Source: Bacteroidota bacterium
GTDB taxonomy: Bacteria; Bacteroidota; Bacteroidia; Chitinophagales; Chitinophagaceae
Length of the DNA stretch: 64,000 nt
NCBI GenBank assembly: GCA_023423405.1
Contig: JAFAFR010000050.1
Span: 1 to 64,000, forward strand
Direction: 5' to 3'
The notes beneath the pieces are model-generated. The model saw nothing but the letters and a program-made list of their open reading frames with translations, had not been told where the DNA came from and did not search any database. Shown here piece after piece: positions 24,137-33,316 of this stretch. Numbering within the stretch: the first letter of the stretch is position 1; each line of letters begins with the position of its first letter. The translations under genes and the position numbers were made by a program.

Positions 24137-26536
24137 ATGCGTTATATCTCCTTCCTTACCATATTGTTGCTGGCTGCTATCGGAGTACAGGCCCAGCCCG
24201 GGACCTCCAAAGGTGTTTTCTCAGGCAGGGTAACCGATGCCCGTACAGGTTTGCCGCTCAGCGGCGCCTCTGTTTATTTTCCCGATACCAAAAGAGGAGC
24301 AGTGACCGATACCGCCGGGCGGTTCCGGACCCCAGCCATCAACAAAGGCACCTACCTGGTGGAGATCAGCTACCAGGGATTTTCTTCCATTGTCGAAAAC
24401 ATCCGCATCGAGGGCAATACACAAAAAGATTTTGCCCTGCAGGAAAGGATCGTGGAAAACCAGGCAGTGACCATAACCGGTGTATCCGCAGCGATGCGGG
24501 TGAAGCAATCGCCCCAGCCGGTGGACATTCTCAAACGCGAAGACCTGCAAAAACTGGTTTCCACCAATGCCATTGACGCCCTGGCCCATTCTGTGCCGGG
24601 CGTCTCAGTCCTCAGTACGGGTCCGGCTATTTCCAAACCCTTTATCCGCGGACTGGGCTACAACCGCGTGGTCACCATCAACGATGGCATCCGCCAGGAA
24701 GGCCAGCAGTGGGGCGACGAACACGGGATCGAGATCGACGATTACAGCATCCAGCGCGTGGAAGTAATGAAAGGACCGGCTTCCTTATTATATGGCAGCG
24801 ACGCACTTGCCGGGGTGATCAACATCATTACACAACGGCCGGCGCCAGATGGACACATCACCGGTTCGGCAGGGGCCGAATACCAGTCCAACAATGGGCT
24901 CCGCGGTTTTTACGGCAACCTGGGCGGTACAAAAAACGGGTTTAGCTGGAACGCGTATGGCTCCTATAAAGCTGCACAGGACTATAAGAACAAATACGAC
25001 GATTACGTTTTCAACTCCAAATTTCACCAGCAGAATTTTGGGGGTATGCTGGGCTACGGCGGCTCCTGGGGATATGCGCATGTGCTTGCCAGTTATTTCG
25101 ATCAAACCGTGGGTATGGTGGAAGGAGAACGCGATGAGAACGGCGATTTCCTGAAGCCCTTACCGGACGGAACGGAAGGCGTAGCGCAACGAAGCGATTT
25201 CCGCACCATTGATCCCTTTGTGCCTTATCAGCACATCAGGCATTTCAAACTGACCAGCGACAACGTATTCAATATTGGCCAAAGCCATCTCGATGTCACC
25301 CTCGGCTACCAGCGCAACCAGCGCCAGGAATTCGGCGACGCTGCGGCCGATAAAACCGCCGACGCCTGGTTCAACCTGCAGACCCTGAATTATGCGGCCC
25401 GCCTGCATCTACCTGCAAGCGGCAACTGGAAATTCACCACAGGCCTCAGCGGTATGTTCCAGGGAAATTCCAATGAAGCGGAAGAAGTGCTGATCCCCGA
25501 TTATTCCCTCGTGGATGTTGGCGCCTTCGGGTTTGCTGCCTATCATAAGGACCGGCTCTCTTTCAGCGGGGGACTGCGTTTCGACAACCGTCACATCAAC
25601 AGCAAAGCAATGGAAGTGGACAGCGAGCAGAAGTTCAGCGCCTTTACCCGCGACTTTGCCAATGTATCGGGAAGCGCCGGACTGAGTTACGAACTCAACC
25701 GCAACCTTAACCTGAAATTCAACCTGGCGCGGGGTTTCAGGGCGCCCTCACTGGCAGAACTGGCCAGCAACGGGGCACACGAAGGCACGCTCCGGTTTGA
25801 GCTCGGCGATCCTGATCTGAAAAGTGAAACCAGTTACCAGGCAGATGCAGGACTGGAGTGGAATACCGCCCACCTTTCACTCGAAGGTTCCCTCTTCTAC
25901 AATCGCGTAAAGCATTTCATCTTTTACCAGAAAGTGTTGAATGCGGCAGGAGGAGATTCTGTTCTTATTGATCCGGAATCGGGTGATGCCCTGGCCGTGT
26001 ATCGTTTCAACCAGCGCGATGCGCAACTGTACGGGGCTGAATTCATCATGGACATTCACCCGCACCCGCTCGACTGGCTGCACATAAAGAACAATTTCAG
26101 TTATACCATCGCCCGTTTCGATGAGGCGCTCGACGGATCAAAGAATATTCCCAATGTGCCGGCTGCACGGCTGCTGTCGGAACTCGCCGTCAACCTCCTG
26201 CCCGATGGGAAAACCTTTCGCAACCTGTACCTGAGCATGGAAAGCGATTATACTTTCCGGCAAAACCATCCTTTTACCGGTTACAATACCGAAACAGCTA
26301 CCGGCGATTACTGGCTGCTGAATGGATCCATAGGGGTCGACATTCGCAACCGCGATAAGAAAATAGCAGGACTGCAACTGGCTTGTACCAACCTTACCGA
26401 TCAGGCCTACCAGAGTCACCTCAGCAGGCTGAAATACCTTTCAGAAAACCCGCTGACCGGCCGCCAGGGCGTATTTGCCATGGGCAGGAACTTCAGTGTA
26501 AAACTGAATGTTCCGCTCGATTTCAAATGGAACTGA
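24137..26536 (+). CDS. TonB-dependent outer-membrane receptor, ZnuD-like, with carboxypeptidase-regulatory-like domain
   Basis: 799 residues from ATG 24137. A signal peptide (residues 1-20) is followed by a carboxypeptidase-regulatory-like beta-sandwich (about 26-105), a plug domain (about 130-230: RVEVMKGPASLLYGSDALAGVINI) and a 22-strand barrel ending in aromatic-rich sequence. The stretch APSLAELASNGAHEGTLRF with ELGDPDLKSE resembles zinc/haem receptors of the ZnuD group. It imports its ligand using energy from ExbB/ExbD/TonB. The tandem operator-like repeats upstream suggest metal-dependent repression. No SusD-type partner is present, consistent with a metal rather than glycan ligand. Substrate is inferred. 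Confidence 0.9.
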   Translation: MRYISFLTILLLAAIGVQAQPGTSKGVFSGRVTDARTGLPLSGASVYFPDTKRGAVTDTAGRFRTPAINKGTYLVEISYQGFSSIVENIRIEGNTQKDFALQERIVENQAVTITGVSAAMRVKQSPQPVDILKREDLQKLVSTNAIDALAHSVPGVSVLSTGPAISKPFIRGLGYNRVVTINDGIRQEGQQWGDEHGIEIDDYSIQRVEVMKGPASLLYGSDALAGVINIITQRPAPDGHITGSAGAEYQSNNGLRGFYGNLGGTKNGFSWNAYGSYKAAQDYKNKYDDYVFNSKFHQQNFGGMLGYGGSWGYAHVLASYFDQTVGMVEGERDENGDFLKPLPDGTEGVAQRSDFRTIDPFVPYQHIRHFKLTSDNVFNIGQSHLDVTLGYQRNQRQEFGDAAADKTADAWFNLQTLNYAARLHLPASGNWKFTTGLSGMFQGNSNEAEEVLIPDYSLVDVGAFGFAAYHKDRLSFSGGLRFDNRHINSKAMEVDSEQKFSAFTRDFANVSGSAGLSYELNRNLNLKFNLARGFRAPSLAELASNGAHEGTLRFELGDPDLKSETSYQADAGLEWNTAHLSLEGSLFYNRVKHFIFYQKVLNAAGGDSVLIDPESGDALAVYRFNQRDAQLYGAEFIMDIHPHPLDWLHIKNNFSYTIARFDEALDGSKNIPNVPAARLLSELAVNLLPDGKTFRNLYLSMESDYTFRQNHPFTGYNTETATGDYWLLNGSIGVDIRNRDKKIAGLQLACTNLTDQAYQSHLSRLKYLSENPLTGRQGVFAMGRNFSVKLNVPLDFKWN

Positions 26537-26635
26537 TTTTTAGCGCTCCTGCCTATCTTGATGCGGGCGTTCTTCCTGTTTTCACGAAACTCTTCGTGGA
26601 GGTGCTTGTATATTTCCATACACAAACACCAAACC

Positions 26636-27097
26636 ATGCTACCACGAATTTTCTGGGCCCTCTGCCTGCTCCCGACAGCCATGGCCAACGAGTCCTGTAC
26701 GACGCTGGCAAAAGGCGATACAGTGGAATACAATTTTAATGTGGGAGAGAAGAAGCGCCGGCTGGTCTTCGCCATTCCGCCCGGTTCGGTTTCAGAAACC
26801 CACCAGCGGGATGCGAACGGCAATCTTGTCCGGACCTTTTATTATAAAGATGGCGCTGAATTTTTCATTGCCTGCCGCGATGGCGATAACCAACCCAATA
26901 TTATGCTGGCCCGGCAGTCGGAGGACCTGGAAAGTCTCCAGCAGAAAACAGGGCGCATTGGATCGGGCACCTACCAGGACGGCACACACTGGAGCAGGCA
27001 GAACCGCGATGGGTTCATCGTTGGGTATGATTTTGTAAACAGCAGCAAGACCGAACTTTTCGACCAGGCCATGCATTCTGTGCTGGTAAAAAAATAA
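26636..27097 (+). CDS. Small secreted hypothetical protein (153 aa)
   Basis: Not recognised. Starting at ATG 26636 the product begins with a signal peptide (MLPRIFWALCLLPTAMA) and the mature domain has two cysteines and alternating beta-type segments (KRRLVFAIPPGSVSETHQRD, FYYKDGAEFFIACRDGD). A TATATTTC element (one mismatch to the -7 box) lies at 26609-26616. The frame extends further upstream, but without family-like sequence. It follows the ZnuD-like receptor by 99 bases and converges with hisS. A role linked to the receptor is possible but unproven. Confidence 0.7.
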   Translation: MLPRIFWALCLLPTAMANESCTTLAKGDTVEYNFNVGEKKRRLVFAIPPGSVSETHQRDANGNLVRTFYYKDGAEFFIACRDGDNQPNIMLARQSEDLESLQQKTGRIGSGTYQDGTHWSRQNRDGFIVGYDFVNSSKTELFDQAMHSVLVKK

Positions 27098-27125
27098 CAG
27101 GACCTGTCAGCGCAACACAGGATCG

Positions 27126-28484
27126 TCAGCGCAACAGGTAGGCTGCCAGCTCGGATTGCAGTACACTCACCTGCTTACCGGTGCGCTGGTCTTTCACCAG
27201 GCAGGCGCCCGATTCCAGTTCCTGGCTGCCGATGATCACCACAAATGGAATCTGTTTTTTTTCGGCATACCGGAACTGCCTGTCGAATTTTGCAGGCTCG
27301 TGGTAGAGTTCGCAGGGGTAGTCGGCCGAGCGGAGAAACTGTACCAGTTTGAAAGCTGTGCGGGCTTCGGCCGCGCCCAGGTTGAAAAAGAGCGCCTTCG
27401 TTCCGCTGTGCACCTCTTCGGGGAAAGCGTTTAGCGAATCCATCACATCGTAAATACGGTCCACGCCGAAACTGATGCCCACGCCGGGGATGCCGGGTAA
27501 TCCGAAAAGTCCGGTGAGGTCATCGTAACGTCCCCCGCCCCCGATGCTGCCCATCGCAACATCGCGGGCCTTTATTTCGAAAATGATGCCGGTGTAATAA
27601 TTGAGTCCACGCGCGAGTGTAAAATCGAGCACCAGGTTGGCGGGTGGCTCATTGTCGAGCAGGGTCCTGAGTTCCTGCAACCCTTCGGCGGCCAGGGGTA
27701 TATTTTCCAGCAGGGTGCTGGCGGCGGCAAAGCGGTTTTCATTGTCGCCCGTGATGGAGAGATAACGTTCAACGAGCTCCCATTGTGCTGCACTGAGTCC
27801 GCGTTCCAGTATTTCTTCCCGCACTTTATCGATCCCTATTTTGTCCAGCTTATCGATGGCCACGGTGATATCGGTGAGCTTGTCTGATCCGCCGCAGGCC
27901 TCGGCGAGGGCGGCGAGGAGCTTACGGCTGTTGACACGGATTTCAACGGCGATATCAAGCCGTTCGAAAACCTCGGCGTACATGGCGGTCAGTTCCACTT
28001 CGTTGAGCAGTGCGCGGCTGCCCACCACGTCGGCATCGCATTGCCAGAACTCGCGGTACCTGCCTTTCTGCGGGCGGTCGGCCCTCCACACGGGCTGCAT
28101 CTGGTAGCGTTTGAAGGGCATGGCAAGCTGCCCGTGGTTCATGGCAACAAAACGCGCGAAGGGAATGGTGAGATCGTAGCGGAGTGCTCTTTCAGTAAGG
28201 TTCTTATCATTTCTGCCAGCCAGCACCTGCTGGAAGGCTTCGATGGATTTCTCCCTGTTTTTCGGTTCTCCCAAACCGTTATTAAGGATCTTAAAGATCA
28301 GTTTATCGCCTTCTTCGCCGTATTTGCCCATCAGGGTATCGAGGTTTTCCATAGCGGGCGTTTCCAGTGGCTGGAACCCGTAGTTTTCAAAAACCCGGCG
28401 GATGGTTTGAAATATATAATTCCTTTTACGGAGGGTTTCCGGCGCAAAATCGCGGGTGCCGGAAGGCAGGGAGGGCTTAGACAT
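27126..28484 (-). CDS. hisS: Histidyl-tRNA synthetase
   Basis: 452 residues from ATG 28484 (MSKPSLPSGTRDFAPETLRK). Class II motifs are visible: motif 1 region, motif 2 (GRYREFWQCDADVVG), the HisA signature ARGLNYYTGIIFEI and motif 3 (GVGISFGVDRIYDVM), followed by the anticodon-binding domain (SGTKALFFNLGAA). It charges tRNA-His. The start overlaps the 3' end of the tyrosine-phosphatase gene by 8 bases, so the two form an operon and translation is likely coupled. The same frame continues upstream inside the phosphatase gene but is not native there. Confidence 0.97.
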   Translation of the reverse strand: MSKPSLPSGTRDFAPETLRKRNYIFQTIRRVFENYGFQPLETPAMENLDTLMGKYGEEGDKLIFKILNNGLGEPKNREKSIEAFQQVLAGRNDKNLTERALRYDLTIPFARFVAMNHGQLAMPFKRYQMQPVWRADRPQKGRYREFWQCDADVVGSRALLNEVELTAMYAEVFERLDIAVEIRVNSRKLLAALAEACGGSDKLTDITVAIDKLDKIGIDKVREEILERGLSAAQWELVERYLSITGDNENRFAAASTLLENIPLAAEGLQELRTLLDNEPPANLVLDFTLARGLNYYTGIIFEIKARDVAMGSIGGGGRYDDLTGLFGLPGIPGVGISFGVDRIYDVMDSLNAFPEEVHSGTKALFFNLGAAEARTAFKLVQFLRSADYPCELYHEPAKFDRQFRYAEKKQIPFVVIIGSQELESGACLVKDQRTGKQVSVLQSELAAYLLR

Positions 28485-28947
28485 GTTGGTGGCTTGTTGC
28501 TTGGGTGATGATGGTGCTGCAGGCAGATGCGATGAGTTCATACACTTCGTGGTAACCGGGCTCGGCGCCGTACCAGGGATCGGGCACGTCGCGGTTTTCA
28601 CCGGGATGGAGCATGTTCAGCAGCAACCCGGCTTTGGTTGGGTCGAAAGCAGATCCCCCGATGCGGCGCATATCGGCCAGCACATCGCCGGCCATGGCAT
28701 AAATGCGGTCGTATTCCCCGAAATCGGTGGCCATAAAACGACGGGCCCGCTGGCGGCTGATGTCGATGCCGTGCAGCCGCGCCACCTTCTGCGAAAGGGC
28801 GTGCGGCGCTTCACCTACATGGTACCCGTTGGTGCCGGCGCTGTCGACCTGCCAGGACAGGCCGGCCTGCTTCAGTTTTTCCCGCAGTATACCTTCCGCC
28901 AGGGGACTTCTGCAGATATTCCCCAGGCAGACCATCAAAATCTTCAT
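28477..28947 (-). CDS. Low-molecular-weight protein-tyrosine phosphatase
   Basis: 156 residues. The active-site loop is C7-x5-R13 (VCLGNICRSPLAEG) and the general acid is D123 in VPDPWYG, both diagnostic of the family. It removes phosphate from tyrosine in proteins; the partner kinase is not in the window. An exact -7 box lies 5 bases upstream on the minus strand, and hisS follows with an 8-base overlap. It is divergent from the tonB paralogue. Confidence 0.95.
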   Translation of the reverse strand: MKILMVCLGNICRSPLAEGILREKLKQAGLSWQVDSAGTNGYHVGEAPHALSQKVARLHGIDISRQRARRFMATDFGEYDRIYAMAGDVLADMRRIGGSAFDPTKAGLLLNMLHPGENRDVPDPWYGAEPGYHEVYELIASACSTIITQATSHQHV

Positions 28948-28952
28948 GGCCG

Positions 28953-28960
28953 CAAAAATA
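28953..28960 (-). promoter_or_regulatory. -7 box (TATTTTTG, minus strand) for the phosphatase-hisS operon
   Basis: An exact TAnnTTTG match ending 5 bases before the ATG at 28947, implying a very short or absent leader. Confidence 0.55.
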
Positions 28961-29056
28961 GTACAGTTTCCGCTATGGATTCCGACTGCTTCGGCATCTC
29001 TACACAGAATACAGCGCTGCGTTTATACCTCCTATTTAGTCATCCAAATTATTTGT

Positions 29057-29872
29057 ATGAAACCGGAACTTATTTTACGCAGCGACCTGCTTGATCTATT
29101 GTTTGAAAACAGGAACAAAGCCTATGGCGCTTATGTACTTCGGAGAGAATACAACAAACGGCTGCGCGCCAGCCTGGGGCTCATGCTCCTGTTTTGCCTG
29201 CTCATGACCTTTTTGTTTTCCTGGAAGCGGACGCCGCCACCCGCGGTCAACGGTTTTTTCCCGGTGGTGGATACCATCGTGCTGCGACCGTATAATGACC
29301 ACGTGATACCGCCGCCTCCGCCACCACCACCGCCGACAGGCAGGAGCTCCATGGCCGCAACCACGGCCTCTAACGTGCCGGTCATCGTTTCCGAAACCGA
29401 CAGCACGGAGGCGCCCGACCAGGACCTGCTGGAAACCACCCGAATTGGCGACCTGACCCGCGCCGGCGACGGCGATATGGGCATCCAGCCCACGCTGGGG
29501 GACGCCGGTGGCGAAGAAGCGCCGGCCCCGCCCGCACCACCGGCCCCGGCGCCCGAAGAACCCCTGCGCACGGCCTCCGTGATGCCGGTTTTTCCCGGCG
29601 GGGAAGAGGCCCTGAAACGCTGGCTCTTTCGCAACCTGCAGCCGCAGGAAGACATGGAAGCGGGCCAGCAGGTAAGAGTGGTGGTCCGTTTCGTTGTAGG
29701 TAAAACGGGGCAGATAGATCGCATCGAGCTGGTGCAGCAGGGCGGCGAAAGCTATGATAATGAGGTTGTAAGAGTGGTGAAAAAGATGCCCGACTGGCAG
29801 CCGGGAAAGCAGGATGGGCGGCCTGTTGCGGTCTGGTTTACCCTTCCGGTGATATTCGCCGCCGGTGACTAA
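29057..29872 (+). CDS. TonB family energy transducer (orphan paralogue)
   Basis: 271 residues from ATG 29057. The cytoplasmic N-terminus LLDLLFENRNKAYGAYVLRR is the characteristic Bacteroidota TonB motif, shared with the tonB at 52.9 kb. One TM helix (about 35-55) precedes a proline-rich spacer (nine consecutive Pro, then APPAPPAPAP) and a C-terminal TonB domain (about 190-270: MPVFPGGEEALKRWLFRNLQ). It would transmit proton-motive force to outer-membrane receptors. No exbB or exbD is adjacent; instead a small membrane protein, a PstS-like lipoprotein and a TPR protein follow on the same strand. Confidence 0.92.
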   Translation: MKPELILRSDLLDLLFENRNKAYGAYVLRREYNKRLRASLGLMLLFCLLMTFLFSWKRTPPPAVNGFFPVVDTIVLRPYNDHVIPPPPPPPPPTGRSSMAATTASNVPVIVSETDSTEAPDQDLLETTRIGDLTRAGDGDMGIQPTLGDAGGEEAPAPPAPPAPAPEEPLRTASVMPVFPGGEEALKRWLFRNLQPQEDMEAGQQVRVVVRFVVGKTGQIDRIELVQQGGESYDNEVVRVVKKMPDWQPGKQDGRPVAVWFTLPVIFAAGD

Positions 29873-29913
29873 GGGATTTTTTACTAAATTGCCCATCCCA
29901 CATTGCCCATACA

Positions 29914-30150
29914 ATGAACACCAACCAGCAGGATAACAGGAAAAAGCAATACACGCTCATGCGGTCCATCCTCGACTATGGCATGGGTGTGATCATTCTG
30001 CTTTGCGGCGCATTTTTCCTGTTTTCCGAAAAACTGGGATATCGTTTTGAACTGGAACCCTTTTTCCGGTATTTTTTTGCCTTTCTCTGTATTATATATG
30101 GAGGATGGAGAATTTACAGGGGTTACCAAAAGAATTATTACTCTGAATGA
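29914..30150 (+). CDS. Small two-helix membrane protein (78 aa)
   Basis: Not recognised by name. The 78-residue product has a hydrophilic N-terminus (NTNQQDNRKKQYTLMRS) and two predicted TM helices (about 20-40 and 49-67). It starts 41 bases after the tonB paralogue and its stop overlaps the next start by 4 bases (ATGA), so it is in the same operon and translationally coupled to the PstS-like lipoprotein gene. A role as a small accessory membrane subunit is inference. Confidence 0.75.
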   Translation: MNTNQQDNRKKQYTLMRSILDYGMGVIILLCGAFFLFSEKLGYRFELEPFFRYFFAFLCIIYGGWRIYRGYQKNYYSE

Positions 30151-31088
30151 AAAGAGAGCAAGCGCCCACCCCTAACCGTTGGATGAACGGAATACTGGCA
30201 GGCCTCACCATCCTGGGCGTATTCGGTTGCCATTCGGGGCCGGTGGAGTACCGTACCGATACGCTGACCAGCGGCACCATTCACATCAGCGTGGATGAGT
30301 CGTTTAAACCTGTGATGGATTCGCAGATCAAAGTCTTCGAATCCTCTTTTCCGAACGCCAAAGTGATTGCCCACTATAAGCCCGAAGCGGAATGCCTGAA
30401 AGACCTGCTGGTAGACAGCATCCGCATGGTGGTGGTAACCCGTGAATTGCTGCCGCAGGAAGAAAGGTCGTTGAAAGACAGCCTGTCTTTCGTGCCTGTG
30501 CAGGGAAAAATGGCCTACGATGCAATTGCAGTGGTGGTGAATAACCAGAATAAGGATTCCATTCTTACCATGGACCAGGTACGCGGTATACTCGACGGAA
30601 CGGGCGACCCCAAACTACAGCCTGTGATGGATGGTCTGAAAGCCACCAGCACGGTGCGGTATGCGATCGACTCCATCCTGAAAGGAAAGCCCTTTGGTAA
30701 GAACGTACAGGCCGCCAACTCCAGCGAAGGCGTACTGGAATATGTGGCTGCCAATAAAAACGCCATTGGCTTCCTGGGCGTAAGCTGGATCGGCAACCAT
30801 GAAGACTCGCTGGCCCTGAGTTTTCAGAAGAATGTTACCATTGCCTCCCTGCAGTGTGGCATCTGCCCGCTGGAAACCTATGTGAAACCCTACCAGGCTA
30901 ATATTGCGCTCAGAAGGTATCCTTTGGTACGGGGATTGCATTATATTTTAAAAGAAAATTACAGGGGATTGGGGAGCGGATTCGTGAATTTTCTCATCTA
31001 TGAAAGAGGGCAGTTGATTTTCAGGCGGGCCTATCTCTGGCCGGCAAGGATGTCTTTTGAAATCCGCAATGCGGGAATTAATGAGTAA
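30147..31088 (+). CDS. PstS-like phosphate-type substrate-binding lipoprotein
   Basis: 313 residues. A lipoprotein signal (TILGVFGC, Cys 28) anchors the protein to a membrane. The mature part follows the phosphate ABC-transporter periplasmic-binding fold (GTIHISVDESFKPVMDSQIK, then VAYDAIAVVVNN-like segment MAYDAIAVVVNNQNKD and a C-terminal LHYILKENYRGLGSGFVNFL). The usual PstA/B/C genes are absent. In other Bacteroidota such proteins are often encoded next to tonB/exb genes, so a function in TonB-dependent uptake or envelope sensing is more likely than classical phosphate import. Ligand unknown. Confidence 0.82.
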   Translation: MKREQAPTPNRWMNGILAGLTILGVFGCHSGPVEYRTDTLTSGTIHISVDESFKPVMDSQIKVFESSFPNAKVIAHYKPEAECLKDLLVDSIRMVVVTRELLPQEERSLKDSLSFVPVQGKMAYDAIAVVVNNQNKDSILTMDQVRGILDGTGDPKLQPVMDGLKATSTVRYAIDSILKGKPFGKNVQAANSSEGVLEYVAANKNAIGFLGVSWIGNHEDSLALSFQKNVTIASLQCGICPLETYVKPYQANIALRRYPLVRGLHYILKENYRGLGSGFVNFLIYERGQLIFRRAYLWPARMSFEIRNAGINE

Positions 31089-31138
31089 ACCAGACCATTT
31101 TTAATACATTTAAACTCGACTAAAAACAGCAAACGATC

Positions 31139-32785
31139 ATGAAGAAAAACCTCTACAGCCTGGTATTAGCCGCAGTAACCTTTGCCTCTTCTGCTTTTGC
31201 CCAAAACGTGGATCAGGGAAAGAAGTTCTTCTATTATCAGCGGTATACAAGTGCCAAGGAAACTTTTGACAAGGTACTTGCTGCCAACCCCAACGACATT
31301 GATGCGGTTTACTGGCAGGGACAAACCCTGCTTGAACTAAAAGATACCGCGGGTGCCAGGGCCCTTTACCAGAAGGCGCTCGGATCCAATGGCAATGCTC
31401 CCCTGCTCCTGGTGGGCATGGGCGGCGTTGAACTTCTTGATGGGAAAAAGGACGAAGCGCGCCAGCGTTTTGAAACCGCGCTCAGCCTTTCCAAATCGAA
31501 AGACATAGATGTTTTCAATGCCATCGGCCGCGCCAATAACGAAGCCAAGGCCGGCGATCCCGACTATGTGATTGAAAAACTTACGGCGGCCACTGAAATG
31601 AAAAGGTTCAACAGCCCTGAAACCTGGATGGCTATCGGTGACGCCTACCGGAAAAAAGTGGACGGCGGTAACGCCGTGAGTTCCTACCAGAAGGCGCTGG
31701 TAATAGACCCCAACTACGCCGAAGCAAAATATGCCATCGGCAAAGTATACCTTACGCAAAAGAATGCCGACATTTTCGTGCCTGCTTTCGAGGACGCCGT
31801 AAAGCTGGATCCCAACTACGCACCGGCTTATTTTGAACTCTATTACTATTATTTCAACCGCGACATCAATAAGGCCAAAGACTACTACGACAAGTATCTG
31901 GCCGTGGCCGACGTTACGCCCGCCAACGACTACGAACGCACGGCCATTCTTTTTGCCTCCCGCCGTTACGACGAAGCCATCAGCACGGCCAACCAGCACA
32001 TCGCCAAACTGGGCGCCCAGGCCGATCCGCGTTATTACAAACTCATCGCCTACAGCTATAATGAGAAGAACGACTCGGTGAACGCCAAGAAATTCCTCGA
32101 CGACTATTTCGTTAAGCAAAAGCCCGATGATTTTGTTGCCAAGGACTATGAGTTTAATGCCACCCTGCTCAGCAAGTTCCCCGGTAACGAAGCTGCGGCC
32201 ATGGCCAGCTTCGACAAAGCCATTGAACTGGACACCGCCCAGGACAGCCGTATGGAACTCATGGCCAACGCCGCAGCACTCGCAAAAAAATCGGGCAATC
32301 GCCAGATGGAAGCCGATATCCTGGGAAGATTGTACACCACTAAAAAAGACCCCAGCAATGTAGACCTCTACAATTGGGGATTTGCAAAATACCAGGCGGC
32401 GCAGTATAAGACAGCCGATAGCGTCTTCAATATATACAAAGAGAAATACCCCAACGAAATCTATGGTTATCTCTGGTCCGCCCGCAGCCTGCAGGCCCAG
32501 GATACTACCATGGAACAGGGACTGGCCGTGCCCGCCTACGAACAACTTGCAGAAAAATCCATTGAACTGGACCCGGTAAAATACAAGGCACAGGCAGTTA
32601 CCTCCTATTTCTACCTTGTTTCCTATTATAACGATATTAAAAAAGACAAAGCCACTGCCACCAAATACCTCGACAAGGTATTGGAAGTGGATCCGGGAAA
32701 TGCAGATGCAACAAGGATCAAGGACATCCTTAACAAGCCGCCCAGGAAGGGTGCGACCAGCGCTGCAAAGGCCCCCGCAAAATGA
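31139..32785 (+). CDS. Secreted tetratricopeptide-repeat protein
   Basis: 548 residues with a signal peptide (MKKNLYSLVLAAVTFASSAFA). The rest is a series of TPR units, for example FYYQRYTSAKETFDKVLAANP, AVSSYQKALVIDPNYAEAKY and AVKLDPNYAPAYFELYYYYF. TPR solenoids mediate protein-protein contacts, here in the periplasm. It is the last gene of the tonB paralogue cluster and ends at a strong terminator. TACATTTA (one mismatch to the -7 box) at 31105-31112 could add a separate promoter. Partner unknown. Confidence 0.88.
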   Translation: MKKNLYSLVLAAVTFASSAFAQNVDQGKKFFYYQRYTSAKETFDKVLAANPNDIDAVYWQGQTLLELKDTAGARALYQKALGSNGNAPLLLVGMGGVELLDGKKDEARQRFETALSLSKSKDIDVFNAIGRANNEAKAGDPDYVIEKLTAATEMKRFNSPETWMAIGDAYRKKVDGGNAVSSYQKALVIDPNYAEAKYAIGKVYLTQKNADIFVPAFEDAVKLDPNYAPAYFELYYYYFNRDINKAKDYYDKYLAVADVTPANDYERTAILFASRRYDEAISTANQHIAKLGAQADPRYYKLIAYSYNEKNDSVNAKKFLDDYFVKQKPDDFVAKDYEFNATLLSKFPGNEAAAMASFDKAIELDTAQDSRMELMANAAALAKKSGNRQMEADILGRLYTTKKDPSNVDLYNWGFAKYQAAQYKTADSVFNIYKEKYPNEIYGYLWSARSLQAQDTTMEQGLAVPAYEQLAEKSIELDPVKYKAQAVTSYFYLVSYYNDIKKDKATATKYLDKVLEVDPGNADATRIKDILNKPPRKGATSAAKAPAK

Positions 32786-32807
32786 TGTATTTTTCTAATA
32801 CGCATCC

Positions 32808-32836
32808 AGGCCCCGCCAGCGCGGGGCCTTTTTTTC
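32808..32836 (+). terminator. Rho-independent terminator after the TPR gene
   Basis: AGGCCCCGC (32808-32816), loop CAGC, GCGGGGCCT (32821-32829), then a T run. It insulates the nuo operon from the upstream cluster. Confidence 0.92.
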
Positions 32837-32867
32837 TTTGTTACGTGTTTTATTAGATGCACTGGCT

Positions 32868-32875
32868 TATTTTTG
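32868..32875 (+). promoter_or_regulatory. -7 box (TATTTTTG) of the nuo operon
   Basis: An exact TAnnTTTG match 19 bases before the nuoA ATG and just after the terminator. No TTTG was found at the ideal -33 spacing. Confidence 0.55.
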
Positions 32876-32894
32876 CCCGTACAACAACAAAAGC

Positions 32895-33281
32895 ATGAAT
32901 CTTTGTTTGTTAGAGGTTAACAGCACTACCAACTACCTACCCATCGCCATCCAGCTCCTGTTTGCCCTGGGCTTTGTAGTCGTCACCCTGATCGCTACCC
33001 ACCTTCTCGGACCTTCGCGCAAAACCGGCGACAAACTCGAGAACTTCGAAAGTGGTATCGACAGTGTGGGAAATGCCCGCCAGCCCGTTGCGATCAAATA
33101 TTTCCTGGTAGCCATCCTCTTTGTATTATTCGATGTGGAAGTGATTTTCTTCTATCCATACGCGGTAAATTTCAAGGCACTGGGTTGGGAGGGATTCCTC
33201 GCTGTGCTGATGTTTGTGACCTTTTTTCTCTGTGGATTCATTTATATCATTAAGAAAGGTGCATTGCGCTGGGAAGACTGA
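32895..33281 (+). CDS. nuoA: NADH-quinone oxidoreductase subunit A
   Basis: 128 residues, three TM helices. The loop between helices 1 and 2 has the subunit-specific pattern KLENFESGIDSVGNARQPV, and FDVEVIFFYPYAV is the conserved acidic helix 2 motif. NuoA sits by the quinone channel at the interface of the membrane and peripheral arms. First gene of the nuo operon, 19 bases after a consensus -7 box. Confidence 0.97.
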   Translation: MNLCLLEVNSTTNYLPIAIQLLFALGFVVVTLIATHLLGPSRKTGDKLENFESGIDSVGNARQPVAIKYFLVAILFVLFDVEVIFFYPYAVNFKALGWEGFLAVLMFVTFFLCGFIYIIKKGALRWED

Positions 33282-33316
33282 TTGTCTCCTGCAAACACCT
33301 GTAAATTCCGATCACT

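Noticed and set aside
27102..27139. Repeat GTCAGCGCAACA (27106 and 27125) with ACCTGT/ACAGGT arms between convergent genes
   Set aside because: Part of it is hisS coding sequence and no T tract is present; too weak for a terminator or element call.
31337..32545. 402-codon frame antisense to the TPR gene
   Set aside because: Mirror of repetitive TPR codons; no start signal or family resemblance.
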